DNA of 64,000 nt from Accumulibacter phosphatis (GTDB lineage Bacteria > Pseudomonadota > Gammaproteobacteria > Burkholderiales > Rhodocyclaceae). Under the pieces are notes generated by a model. That model was not told the DNA's origin and ran no database searches. It worked only from the letters and a program-made list of their open reading frames with translations. The position numbers were made by a program, and so were the translations under genes. The stretch spans positions 3,348,001 through 3,412,000 of the forward strand of contig NC_013194.1 of the NCBI RefSeq assembly GCF_000024165.1, in the 5' to 3' direction. Of the stretch, positions 9,107-18,438 are shown piece after piece (positions within the stretch are counted from its first letter, which is position 1; each line of letters opens with the position of its first letter).

Positions 9107-10005
9107 TCGCTCGCCTTGTTCTCGGCCCAGGCCCGCCGCGCCGCGCGCGCCACGTCGAAGGCCGCTTCCAGACCGGCACCGTCGGAACGTTGCAGAGCAT
9201 CGCGCAGCTCATCGAGCTGCGCGCGGTAGCGGTCGAGTTCGTCGAGCAGCGCCGTCCGGTTGGCCAGACAGATGTCGCGCCACATCTCCGGATGGCTGGC
9301 GGCGATACGCGTGAAGTCGCGAAAACCACTCGCCGCGAAATCGAAAAGGAGATCGCGGTTGTCGCGCCGGGTCAGGTCATGCACCAGGGCAAAAGAGAGG
9401 AGGTGGGGCAGGTGGCTGACGGCGGCGAAGACGCGATCATGCTCCGCCGGACTCAGCTCCCTGACCAGAGCGCCGCAGCACTCCCATGCCGCGCGCACGC
9501 GCGCCACGCTCGCCACCGCGTTCTCGGGAAGCGGCGTCAGCACCACCTGCTTCTGGCGATAGAGATCGGCGCGCGCAGCCAGCGCACCGCTGTTCTCGGC
9601 ACCGGCAATCGGATGTGCCGGCACGAACTGCCCAAGCCGCTCGCCGAAGTGCGCGCGTGCGGCGGCAACCACGTCTCCCTTGGTGCTGCCGGCGTCGGTG
9701 ACGACGGTCTGCGGGCCCAGACAGGGGGCGATGCGCGCCATGATCTCGGGGGTCGTTCCGACGGGCGTGGCAATCAGGACGAGGTCGGCGTTGCCCACCT
9801 CCTGGCCGATGTTGAAGCCGGCGCGGTCAAGGATGCCGAGGTCGAGCGCCTGCGTCAGCGAACCCAGGCGTCTTCCAAAACCGACGACCTCGCCAACCTC
9901 CCCGGCGGACTTGAGGGCGAGCGCGAAAGAGCCGCCGATCAGGCCGACGCCAAAGATGACGATCTTGCCGAACTGCGGGGCCCCGTTCACAGCCGGAGAG
10001 CCCAC
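9103..10005 (-). CDS. tyrA: prephenate dehydrogenase
   Basis: A 300-aa NAD(P)-dependent enzyme converting prephenate to 4-hydroxyphenylpyruvate on the tyrosine branch. The nucleotide-binding GVGLIGGSFALAL is at about residues 19-31, and the catalytic-region motifs TDAGSTKGDVV and PAHPIAG follow. There is no fused chorismate mutase domain. The start is uncertain: GTG at 10003-10005 or GTG at 9988-9990, neither with a clear Shine-Dalgarno site. Its end overlaps aroA-cmk by 4 bp and it follows hisC by 10 bp. Confidence 0.92.
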   Translation of the reverse strand: MGSPAVNGAPQFGKIVIFGVGLIGGSFALALKSAGEVGEVVGFGRRLGSLTQALDLGILDRAGFNIGQEVGNADLVLIATPVGTTPEIMARIAPCLGPQTVVTDAGSTKGDVVAAARAHFGERLGQFVPAHPIAGAENSGALAARADLYRQKQVVLTPLPENAVASVARVRAAWECCGALVRELSPAEHDRVFAAVSHLPHLLSFALVHDLTRRDNRDLLFDFAASGFRDFTRIAASHPEMWRDICLANRTALLDELDRYRAQLDELRDALQRSDGAGLEAAFDVARAARRAWAENKASE

Positions 10006-10015
10006 TGCCGGGCGA

Positions 10016-11104
10016 TCACAGGGAACCCCCGAGCGCTTCCAGGAAGCGGGCGTTCTCTCTCTCCGTGCCGATCGTCACGCGCAGCCACTCGGGCATCCCG
10101 TAAGCCGCAATCGGACGCACGATCACCCCATGCCTGAGCAAGCTCTGGTTCACCAGCGCCGCCTCGCTCACCCGAAAGGTCACGAAATTGCCGTGCGATG
10201 GAATGTGCTGGCAGCCGATCCGCTTCAGCCCGCCGACGATCTGTTCCATTCCCGCCCGATTCAGGGCATAGCTGCGGGCGACGAATTCATGGTCGTCGAG
10301 TGCGGCCGTGGCCGCCGCGAGCGCCATGTTGTTGCAGTTGAAGGGCTGACGAACGCGATTCATGAGGTCGGCGATCTCGGCCGACGTCAGCGCATAGCCG
10401 ACGCGCAGGCCCGCCAGACCGTAGATTTTCGAGAACGTGCGGGTGATCATTAGATTCGGCAGGTCGGCGAGCCAGGCAGTCGTATCGACCCGATCACCGG
10501 GAGACAGGTATTCGTTGTAGGCCTCGTCGAGGACAACGACGACATCCGACGGTACCGACTCGACAAACGCCTTGAGCTGGCCATACGGCGCAAAGCTGCC
10601 GGTCGGATTGTTGGGGTTGGCAATCCAGACCAGCCGCGTATCGGGCCGGATCGCGCCGCGCATCGCCTCCAGGTCATGGCCATAATCCCGTGCCGGAACG
10701 GCGATTGGTTCGGCACCGGCCGACAGCGTCGCCAGCGGATAGACGGCAAACGCATACTGGGCGAACACGGCCGTGCGACCGGGCGCGAGAAAAACGCGCG
10801 CCACCAGATCGAGAACGTCGTTCGAACCATTGCCGAGCACGATGCGCTCCATGCCGATGCCCGTCCGCTCAGCCAGCGCCTGTTTCAGCAGGAAGTCGTC
10901 CGGGTAGCGCGACAAGTCCGCCATCGCCTGTTCCGCAGCGGCCCGCGCTTTCGGGCTCATGCCGAGCGGATTTTCGTTGGACGCCAGCTTGACGATCTGG
11001 TCGACGGCGATGCCCATCTCGCGCGCCAGCTGGGTAATCGGCTTGCCCGGCTGGTAGGGCGAGATGGCCCGGACGTAGGGTAACGATTGTTCGCAGAGTG
11101 CCAT
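10016..11104 (-). CDS. hisC: histidinol-phosphate / aromatic aminotransferase
   Basis: A 362-aa class I/II PLP aminotransferase of the HisC family. It has NPNNPTG, the PLP lysine in TRTFSKIYGLAGLRVGY, and LASNENPLG near the N-terminus. The start is the ATG at 11102-11104. A longer open frame of about 170 codons upstream lies antiparallel over pheA and is rejected. Its place between pheA and tyrA suggests it may transaminate aromatic keto acids as well as, or instead of, histidinol phosphate. A second hisC in the histidine operon is likely but cannot be seen here. Confidence 0.92.
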   Translation of the reverse strand: MALCEQSLPYVRAISPYQPGKPITQLAREMGIAVDQIVKLASNENPLGMSPKARAAAEQAMADLSRYPDDFLLKQALAERTGIGMERIVLGNGSNDVLDLVARVFLAPGRTAVFAQYAFAVYPLATLSAGAEPIAVPARDYGHDLEAMRGAIRPDTRLVWIANPNNPTGSFAPYGQLKAFVESVPSDVVVVLDEAYNEYLSPGDRVDTTAWLADLPNLMITRTFSKIYGLAGLRVGYALTSAEIADLMNRVRQPFNCNNMALAAATAALDDHEFVARSYALNRAGMEQIVGGLKRIGCQHIPSHGNFVTFRVSEAALVNQSLLRHGVIVRPIAAYGMPEWLRVTIGTERENARFLEALGGSL

Positions 11105-11127
11105 CGGCAGTCCTCGAAAGTATTGCG

Positions 11128-12219
11128 TTAGTAGGCCGCCATCGGGTAGGAGCCGAGCAGCTTCAGGTACGGCGCCCGCCGCCCGAGTTCGGCAAGCGCG
11201 GCGCGCACAGGCGGATCGTCGCGGTGGCCCTCGACATCGACGAAAAAGACGTACTCCCAGAGCGTGTGCCGAGCCGGCCGCGACTCGAGCCGCGTCAACG
11301 ACACCGCGGCGTCGGAGAAGGGCGACAGCAGCTGGCTCAAGGCGCCGGTCTGGTTGGCGGCGGACATGATCAGCGACGTCTTGTCGCGCCCCGACGGTCC
11401 GGCATCCTGACGACCCAGGACGACGAAACGCGTCGTGTTGTTCGGCTCGTCCTCGATGTTGCTCGCCAACTGCGGCAGCTGGTAGCGATCGGCCGCCGCC
11501 TGCCCGGCGATCGCCGCCGCACCGGCCTCGCCGGCGGCGAGTTGCGCCGCCTGCGCATTGCTGCCGACCGGTATGCGCTGCGCCTGTGCCAGCGAGCGGT
11601 TCAGCCACTCGTGGCATTGCGCCAGCGACTGGGCATGCGAATACACCTTGCGCACATCGGCAAGCGACGCTTCGCTGGAGAGCAGGTGCTGATGGATGCG
11701 CAGGACCACCTCACCACAGATCTTCAGCGGCGTCGTCAACAACAGGTCGAGCGTACGTCCGATCGCACCTTCGGTCGAGTTCTCGATCGGCACCACCGCG
11801 TAGTCGGCATGCGCGGCCTCGACCTCGCGGAAGACATCGTCAATCGAGATCTGCGGCATCAGGCGGGCGGCGTGACCGAAGTGCTTGGTCGCCGCACCCT
11901 CCGAAAAGGTGCCGAGAGGTCCGAGGAAGGCGATGCCCAGCGGCTGCTCGAGCGACAGGCACGCCGACATCACTTCGCGGAAGAACCAGGTGATCGTTTC
12001 GTTGGCCAGTGGGCCCGGGTTCATTTCCTGGACCCGGTGCAGCACCTGAGCCTCACGCTCCGGACGGTAAATGAAACCCGCTTCGCCGTGGCGCGCCTTG
12101 ATCTGGCCAACCTGCTGCGCATACCTGGCACGCTGGTTCAGCAGTTCGAGCAGATCACCATCAACTCGGTCGATCTGCTGACGGACGATCGCCAGCTCCT
12201 TCTGCAGATCCTCGTTCAT
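11128..12219 (-). CDS. pheA: bifunctional chorismate mutase / prephenate dehydratase
   Basis: A 363-aa protein making phenylpyruvate from chorismate. Residues 1-90 are an AroQ-type chorismate mutase helix bundle (RQQIDRVDGDLLELLNQRA). Then come the prephenate dehydratase motifs GPLGTFSEGAA and VPIENSTEGAIGRTLD. A C-terminal ACT domain carries the regulatory ESRP motif (LESRPARHTLWEYVFF). The ATG at 12217-12219 was chosen because it begins directly before the mutase helix. It follows gyrA by 100 bp with no serC between, unlike many relatives. Confidence 0.93.
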   Translation of the reverse strand: MNEDLQKELAIVRQQIDRVDGDLLELLNQRARYAQQVGQIKARHGEAGFIYRPEREAQVLHRVQEMNPGPLANETITWFFREVMSACLSLEQPLGIAFLGPLGTFSEGAATKHFGHAARLMPQISIDDVFREVEAAHADYAVVPIENSTEGAIGRTLDLLLTTPLKICGEVVLRIHQHLLSSEASLADVRKVYSHAQSLAQCHEWLNRSLAQAQRIPVGSNAQAAQLAAGEAGAAAIAGQAAADRYQLPQLASNIEDEPNNTTRFVVLGRQDAGPSGRDKTSLIMSAANQTGALSQLLSPFSDAAVSLTRLESRPARHTLWEYVFFVDVEGHRDDPPVRAALAELGRRAPYLKLLGSYPMAAY

Positions 12220-12319
12220 GCTCCCACCCGCAGTCACCAGCCGCCGGTCGACCACTCACCACCCAGGACGGCCAAGGAGGCCGGCGCAACAGGGGCGGTC
12301 GAAACATGCAGCACGCGCG

Positions 12320-14938
12320 TCACTCCTCGCCCGGATCAGCGTACTGGCCCCCGGCTGCCGGCTCACCTGGCTGCTCGACCAGATCGGCAATCTCGGCATC
12401 GTCTTCGGTCTCGACGATCTTCTCGAGGCCCGCCAGCTTCTCGCCGGCGTCAAGGGCAATCAGTGTCACGCCCTGCGTGGCGCGACCCAACTCGCGAATC
12501 TCACGCACACGAGTGCGGATCAACACGCCACCGGTCGTGATCAGCATGATCTCGTCCTCATCACGAACCAGGCGAGCGGCCACCACTCTGCCGTTGCGCT
12601 CGCTGCCGGCAATGGCGATGACGCCCTGCGTGCCACGCCCCGAATGCCGGAAATCCGCGAGCACCGTGCGCTTGCCGAAGCCATTCTCGGTGGCCACCAG
12701 GACGGTCTGCTGATCGTTGTCGGCGACCAGCAGCGAGAGAACCTGTTGCTGGTCCGCCAGCCGCATCCCGCGCACACCGCGCGCCGTGCGTCCCATCGGC
12801 CGGACGTCCTCCTCGTCGAACCACACCGCCTTGCCGGCGTCGGAAACCAGGACCACGTCCTGCGTACCGTTGGTGATCTCGGCACCGATCAGGACGTCCT
12901 CGTCATCGAGGGCGACGGCGATGATGCCGGCCTTGCGCGGATTCGAGAAATCGGACAGCGGCGTCTTCTTCACCGTCCCTTGTGCCGTGCACATGAAGAT
13001 GTAGCGATCGTCGGTAAACTCCTTGACCGGCAGGATCGCGCTGATCTTCTCGCCTTCCTCGAACGGGAACAGGTTCACGATCGGCTTGCCGCGACTGGTT
13101 CGCGTCCCTTGCGGCACTTCATAGACCTTCAGCCAGTACACCCGGCCCCGATTGGTGAAGCAGAGAATGAAATCGTGCGTGTTGGCGACGAACAGGTGAT
13201 CGACGAAATCATCGGTTTTCATCGCCGCCGCCTGCTTGCCGCGTCCGCCACGCCGCTGCGCCCGGTAGTCGGCGAGCGGCTGCGATTTGATGTAGCCGGT
13301 GTGCGACAGCGTCACGACCATATCGACGGGGGTGATGAAGTCCTCGATACCCAGGTCCTGGGTGCTGATGACGATCTCCGAACGCCGCTTGTCACCGAAC
13401 TGGGCACGGATCGCGGTCAGTTCCTCGACGATCATCTCGGTGATCCGCTCCGGCCGCGCCAGGATATCCATCAGGTCGGCGATGCGCGCCAGGAGTTCGC
13501 CGTAATCCGCGACGATCTTGTCGCGTTCGAGACCGGTCAGTCGTTGCAGGCGCAGTTCGAGGATCGCCTGCGCCTGCGCTTCGGAGAGCAGATAACCGCT
13601 CGCCGACAGCCCGTATTCCAGGCCCAGCCCTTGCGGACGCGTGGCGTCGAGCGCCGCACGCTGCAGCATCTCGGCCACCGTCGGTGACGTCCACAACCGC
13701 GACATCAAGCCGCGGCGAGCATCGGCCGGCGTCGGCGACGCCTTGATCAGGGCGATGATTTCATCGACGTTGTCGAGCGCCACCGCCAGGCCTTCCTGGA
13801 TGTGTGCCCGTTCGCGCGCCTTGCGCAGTTCGAAAACGGTGCGCCGGGTGAGCACTTCGCGTCGGTGCCGCAGGAAACACTCGAGCATCTGCTTGAGGTT
13901 CAGGAGCCGTGGCTGGCCGTCGACCAGCGCCACCATGTTCATGCCGAAGGTATCCTGGAGCTGCGTCTGCTTGTACAGGCAGTTCAACACCACCTCGGCG
14001 ACTTCGCCGCGCTTCAGCTCGATGACGACGCGCATGCCCGACTTGTCGGACTCGTCGCGCAGGTCGGAAATGCCCTCGATCCGCTTCTCGTTGACCAGCT
14101 CGCCGATCTTCTCGAGCAGCGTCCGCTTGTTCACCTGGTAGGGCAGTTCGTCGATGATGATCGCCTGACGGTTGTTGCCCTTGTCCATGTCCTCGAAATG
14201 CGTCCGGCCGCGCATCACCACGCGCCCACGCCCGGTGCGGTAGCCCTCGCGCACGCCGGCGACGCCGTAGATGATGCCGGCCGTCGGAAAGTCGGGGCCC
14301 GGCACCAGGTCGATCAGTTCGTCGATCGTCACCTCGGCGTTGTTGAGCAGCGCCAGGCAGGCATCGATGATTTCGCCCAGGTTATGCGGCGGAATGTTGG
14401 TCGCCATGCCGACGGCGATGCCCGCCGAGCCGTTGATCAGCAGATTCGGAATGCGCGCCGGCATGACCAGCGGCTCCTCCTCGGAGCCGTCGTAGTTGGG
14501 TCCGAAATCGACCGTTTCCTTGTCGATGTCGGCCAGCAGTTCATGCCCGATACGCGCCATCCGCACTTCGGTGTAACGCATCGCCGCGGCGTTGTCGCCG
14601 TCGACCGAGCCGAAGTTGCCCTGCCCGTCGACCAGCATGTAGCGCAGCGAGAAATTCTGCGCCATGCGCACGATGGTGTCGTAGACGGCCGTGTCGCCAT
14701 GCGGGTGGTACTTGCCGATGACATCACCGACGATACGGGCCGACTTCTTGTAGGGCTTGTTCCAGTCGTTCGACAGCTCGTGCATGGCGAAGAGGACGCG
14801 CCGATGCACCGGCTTGAGACCGTCGCGGGCGTCCGGCAGAGCCCGCCCGACAATGACGCTCATTGCATAATCGAGATACGAGCGCCGCATCTCGTCTTCG
14901 AGGCTGACGGGCAGGGTTTCCTTGGCGAAAGCTTCCAT
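12320..14938 (-). CDS. gyrA: DNA gyrase subunit A
   Basis: An 872-aa type IIA topoisomerase subunit that breaks and rejoins DNA; with GyrB it introduces negative supercoils. The breakage-reunion domain includes the catalytic tyrosine Y122 in RYTEVRM. The quinolone region is YHPHGDTAVYD, numbered as in E. coli, with threonine at 83 and aspartate at 87. The GyrA box (QRRGGRGKQ) and the six-bladed C-terminal beta-pinwheel are present. The start ATG at 14936-14938 is preceded by GGGAAG. It appears to be the first gene of the long minus-strand cluster reaching cysM. Confidence 0.97.
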   Translation of the reverse strand: MEAFAKETLPVSLEDEMRRSYLDYAMSVIVGRALPDARDGLKPVHRRVLFAMHELSNDWNKPYKKSARIVGDVIGKYHPHGDTAVYDTIVRMAQNFSLRYMLVDGQGNFGSVDGDNAAAMRYTEVRMARIGHELLADIDKETVDFGPNYDGSEEEPLVMPARIPNLLINGSAGIAVGMATNIPPHNLGEIIDACLALLNNAEVTIDELIDLVPGPDFPTAGIIYGVAGVREGYRTGRGRVVMRGRTHFEDMDKGNNRQAIIIDELPYQVNKRTLLEKIGELVNEKRIEGISDLRDESDKSGMRVVIELKRGEVAEVVLNCLYKQTQLQDTFGMNMVALVDGQPRLLNLKQMLECFLRHRREVLTRRTVFELRKARERAHIQEGLAVALDNVDEIIALIKASPTPADARRGLMSRLWTSPTVAEMLQRAALDATRPQGLGLEYGLSASGYLLSEAQAQAILELRLQRLTGLERDKIVADYGELLARIADLMDILARPERITEMIVEELTAIRAQFGDKRRSEIVISTQDLGIEDFITPVDMVVTLSHTGYIKSQPLADYRAQRRGGRGKQAAAMKTDDFVDHLFVANTHDFILCFTNRGRVYWLKVYEVPQGTRTSRGKPIVNLFPFEEGEKISAILPVKEFTDDRYIFMCTAQGTVKKTPLSDFSNPRKAGIIAVALDDEDVLIGAEITNGTQDVVLVSDAGKAVWFDEEDVRPMGRTARGVRGMRLADQQQVLSLLVADNDQQTVLVATENGFGKRTVLADFRHSGRGTQGVIAIAGSERNGRVVAARLVRDEDEIMLITTGGVLIRTRVREIRELGRATQGVTLIALDAGEKLAGLEKIVETEDDAEIADLVEQPGEPAAGGQYADPGEE

Positions 14939-15223
14939 CTTCTTCCCGCTGATGACGCGACTGAGGGGGTAATGTCGGCGTCGTGATCAAGCCCGTGATT
15001 CTATCACGCCAGCGCTGCCTCTGGCCTGACGAGTCGCGCATTGGCGCGCATTGGCGGCGGTCAGACGGCGCGGGGCGCGGGCTGGATCCGTATACGCCAG
15101 GAGTCCCAGTGGCGGGCACGGTCGATGCCCTGGGCAGGCTCGCGCGCATCAATCGACACGCCGGCAGATACTGCGACCGCGGCGGCGCGGCGCCGGGCGT
15201 TTGCGCCGGCCGGGCGGCAGCGA

Positions 15224-16891
15224 TCAGCTAGCGCCGATGGTTTCCCGCAAGGCGCGCACCTGCGCCAGGCCAGCGGCGTCGTCGAGCCTCGCGAAAGCCG
15301 CCTCGGCCAGCGTCAGGACGTCCCGCGCCTCCTCGCGCGCGCCGCCCATCGCCAGCACCTGCGCCAACAGTTGGCCGATTCCTCCGATGAAATCCGGGCG
15401 ACCGAGCTGCCGGCTGGTCGCGAAGGCCGCGACGAGGTCGTCGTGGATCCGCTGCAGGCCGCCACTCTCGTGCTCGCCGCGCTGCAAGCGAAGCGCAGCC
15501 ATCGAGTAGCGGATGTGCGCGAGGCTGTCGATATCGCCCAAGCGCTCGGCGACCGGCAGCCGTTGTTCGTGCAAGGCCAGCGCCTCGTCGAGCTGTCCGC
15601 GGGAGGCGAGGATGTCGGCGATCCTGCCCTGGGTCACCGCCTTCGACCGGACGTCGCCGAGGCGCTCGAAAGCGAGAAGCACTTCTTGGCGAAGGATGCG
15701 CAGCGCCTCGTCGAGCTGGCCGCGGGAGGCGAGGATGTCGGCGATCTTGCCCTGGGTCACCGCCTTCTCCCGGACGTCGCCGAGGCGCTCATAGACGGGC
15801 AGCTGTTCTTCGACCCGGATGCGCAGTGCCTCGTCAAGCTGGCCGCGGGAGGCGAGGATGTCCGCGATGCAGCCCTGGGTCACCGCCTTCGACCGGACGT
15901 CGCCGAGGCGCTCATAGACGGGCAGCTCTTCTTCGACGCGGAGGCGCAGCGCCTCGTCGAGCTGGCCGCGGGAGACGAGAATGTCGGCGATGTAGCCCTG
16001 GGTCACCGCCTTCGACCGGACGTCGCCGAGGCGCTCATAGACGGGCAGCTGTTCTTCGACGCGGAGGCGCATCGCCTCGTCGAGCTGGCCGCAGGAGGCG
16101 AGGATGTCGGCGATGCGACCGACGGCGACGGCTGCGCTGCGACGATCGTCAATTTCGCGGAACGCCGCCCCTGCGGCCTTGGCGTGTGCCAGAGCGGCCT
16201 CCGAGCGGCCGAGCGACTGCTCGATGTCGCTGGCTTCGAGCATCAAATCGGCGTCCGGTCCGCCCGGCTCGCCAATGCTCCGCAGATAGTCGCCGATCTC
16301 GGCCAGGCGTCGTTCGCGCTGCGCGCGCTCGGCGCTGCCGAGGAAGATCGAACCACGGTGCACCGCCAGACGCTCCGCTGGCGGGTGCGAGAAATCGAGC
16401 ACCGCCGCGCGCCACGCCCAGAGGTCCGGGGCTTCGCTGGCGACGGTCGCGATGGTGCCGGGGTCGAGCCACAGCACGAGCGTATTGGGGACGTCGGCGG
16501 CCAGCGACTCGCGGCGATAGTTGAGCGCATGCAGGGCTTCCGGACCGGCTTGCCGCAGCCAGGCCTCGACGCCGACGAGGTGGATCGGGTTGTGCTGCGG
16601 GCCGATCCGCCGCAACTCGTCGAGCACCACCGACGGCCCGGCGAGCGGCACGAGATCGACGATTACTGCCGACGGGTGGCGGACGTCGATGCGGTCGATC
16701 AGCGCTTGCCGATAGGCGAACGAGAGGCACCCGGCGAAGACCAGTTGAAAGCCGCCGGCGTGCTCGAGCAGGCGTTGCAGGCGCAGGAAATCGCCGCTGT
16801 GGCGACCGTCGAGATCCTCGCCGAAAACCGCCGCCGGCGCGCTCGAACTGGCCGCTGCCAGAGTCGGCTGTTTAGCTACGGGAGAGTTCAT
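15224..16891 (-). CDS. TPR-repeat protein paired with an AAA+ NTPase
   Basis: A 555-aa protein. Residues about 20-175 form an unassigned globular domain containing VLWLDPGTIATVA and DLWAWRAAVLDF, a pattern that recurs in proteins encoded next to predicted NTPases. This is followed by TPR-like helices. Five near-identical 41-residue units (core IADILASRGQLDEALRL..ERLGDVRSKAVTQ) fall between about 15,500 and 16,114. The start is the ATG at 16889-16891, inside the last 20 bp of the NTPase gene, so the two are coupled. Probable role: scaffold or sensor working with the NTPase. The function is not established and a conflict or signalling role is inference. Confidence 0.75.
   Translation of the reverse strand: MNSPVAKQPTLAAASSSAPAAVFGEDLDGRHSGDFLRLQRLLEHAGGFQLVFAGCLSFAYRQALIDRIDVRHPSAVIVDLVPLAGPSVVLDELRRIGPQHNPIHLVGVEAWLRQAGPEALHALNYRRESLAADVPNTLVLWLDPGTIATVASEAPDLWAWRAAVLDFSHPPAERLAVHRGSIFLGSAERAQRERRLAEIGDYLRSIGEPGGPDADLMLEASDIEQSLGRSEAALAHAKAAGAAFREIDDRRSAAVAVGRIADILASCGQLDEAMRLRVEEQLPVYERLGDVRSKAVTQGYIADILVSRGQLDEALRLRVEEELPVYERLGDVRSKAVTQGCIADILASRGQLDEALRIRVEEQLPVYERLGDVREKAVTQGKIADILASRGQLDEALRILRQEVLLAFERLGDVRSKAVTQGRIADILASRGQLDEALALHEQRLPVAERLGDIDSLAHIRYSMAALRLQRGEHESGGLQRIHDDLVAAFATSRQLGRPDFIGGIGQLLAQVLAMGGAREEARDVLTLAEAAFARLDDAAGLAQVRALRETIGAS
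15500..16114 (-). repeat. tandem 123-bp coding repeats (41-residue TPR-like units)
   Basis: Five head-to-tail units of 123 bp within the TPR gene. Units 1-4 are nearly identical at DNA level and unit 5 is more diverged. The DNA-level similarity, including shared third positions, points to recent tandem duplication or gene conversion. The unit number is therefore likely to vary between strains and to be collapsed easily by assemblers. Confidence 0.85.
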
Positions 16892-18237
16892 CGGCCGACA
16901 AGGCGAGCCGGGATTGCTCGGCACAGTAGCCGTCGAGCGCCCGCACCGCCGGATGCGACTGCCACCAGTAGCTGTTGTATTCGAGTAGGGCGAGATCGTA
17001 GAGCAAACGCCGGGTCTGCTCGGTGACCGGCGCGTAGTCGGTGCCGGCCCGGTCGATCCGGGCGAGCAGCGCGAAGTCGTCGGGCTGCACCAGGCGCCGA
17101 TACTCGTTGGTCAGCCGCCGCGCCGCGGTAGCCGCCACCTGGCCGCTGATCGGTCCCTGGTCGATCTCCTGGAAGCAGAGGTTGACGAGCCGTAGCAGGT
17201 CGCGCGGATGGCCGCCGGAATGCGCGATGAGCCCGTCCAGGGTCGCCGGGTCGTCGAAGTTCTCCGCCGGCAGGCGCCTATGGACGAACTCGCGCAGGCG
17301 CTGCCAGGCGACGGGTAGCGGCTCGTGCTGGCCCTTCTCGGCCAACTTGACCATCGGTAGACGGAAGATGGCGTCGAAATTCTGGCCGACCTGCCCCTGT
17401 TCGTTGAGCACGCCGATCGGCGCACAATAGATGCAGTTGCCGCGCTATTGGCGGGAGCTGGTGGCTGTCGCGGACGAAGAAGTCGTCGGCCCCGTCACCG
17501 CGCAGACGATCGGTGCCATCGACGACGAAGATCACTGCGTGCCCTTTGCCGTGCTTGTCGACCTCGCTTTCGACGAATGACAGGAGCTGGTTGAAACCGC
17601 GCGCGAGCACCGAAAAAGAGTTCCTTACACTCTCGCGAATCTCGGTCTTGTAGGTGGTGTTGCTGCGAATCGCCGCCGTCAGACTGGCGAACAGCTTGCC
17701 GACGAACGGCAGCCCGGTTTCTGCCTTGACGCCGGCCTTGACCTCGCCGCTGAGGCTGGTCGTCAATGCCGTGTTGCGGCTGACCTCGCGAAACCACTCG
17801 TGCAGCGGCGTCAGGAAAACCTCGGGGACGGTGATGCCGGCCTGCTCGACGCTTGCCGCCAGGGCTTCCGCGAGGGCCAGAGCGACGTCGGCGTAAGTCA
17901 GGTTGTTGATGTCGAGCGCCTGCAGCGCGTCGATCGAGACAACGAGGAAGCGTTCGGGCCCGGCGAGTTCCGCGGCGATCGCCCGCAGCTCGGTACTCTT
18001 GCCGCAGCCGCGATGGCCGCCGAAGAGGATGCATTTGCCGACCGGCGGGACGCGCAAGCGCCGCGCATCCACCTCGATTCCGAGTTCGCGCAGCAGGCGC
18101 TTGCTGTTGTAGTCGCCACGCGCGTCGTTCAAGGCCACGCGGCGCTCATCGCCGGGTGCGAGAGGCTCGTCGTACTGGAAATTCTTGCGGTAGTCCCAGA
18201 TATCCAGCGTTGGTCCTTCTCCCGAACAGGCCGGCAA
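16872..18237 (-). pseudogene. AAA+ NTPase with a single frame disruption
   Basis: Two overlapping reading frames together encode one predicted NTPase of about 450 residues. The first frame (18237 down to about 17,437) has the Walker A GGHRGCGKST and Walker B VIFVVDGTD. The second (about 17,437 to 16872) continues with GNCIYCAPIGVLNEQ and a helical C-terminus. The frames join at about 17,437-17,445. Removing one base, or adding two, in the GCGCGG stretch restores IAGNCIYC. This is either a frameshifted pseudogene or a sequencing error. There is no ATG start: TTG (18235-18237) or a CTG after GGAGAAGG are the options. It is coupled to the TPR gene downstream. Confidence 0.7.
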
Positions 18238-18353
18238 ACCAGGCCGGCAAACGGCGGCATGGCGGCTGAGTGCTCGCCGCGACTCCAGCTTTTGCTCGTT
18301 GGCGGATCGGGCGGGCTGCGTGGCCCCGGATTTCGCTTGCGCTGCATCCGGGC

Positions 18354-18385
18354 TACGTGGTTACGCGGTTACGTGGTTACGCGGC
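18354..18385. repeat. four 8-bp tandem units (TACGYGGT)
   Basis: The units TACGTGGT, TACGCGGT, TACGTGGT and TACGCGGC are head to tail between the phasin-like gene and the NTPase gene. They lie outside any convincing reading frame. The stretch is upstream of the phasin-like stop and downstream of nothing on the plus strand. A short slippage repeat is the simplest reading. Confidence 0.6.
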
Positions 18386-18438
18386 GACGGTGGTGCGGCG
18401 GGACAGCGCGTTGCCGGCCGCCACCCACCGGAACAGCG

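Noticed and set aside
6995..9229. 744-codon plus-strand open frame antisense to aroA-cmk
   Set aside because: Arg/Gly/Ala/His-rich antisense shadow of the fused gene; no recognisable domain.
14639..14720. Threonine at GyrA position 83 as a quinolone-resistance change
   Set aside because: Threonine at this position is the natural state in many bacteria; nothing shows it is acquired here.
15500..16114. The regular 123-bp repeats as a possible CRISPR-like array
   Set aside because: The repeats are contiguous without spacers and lie in frame inside a TPR gene.
15041..17026. 661-codon plus-strand open frame antisense to the TPR gene
   Set aside because: Repetition in it comes from the TPR repeats read backwards; no start signal and no domain.
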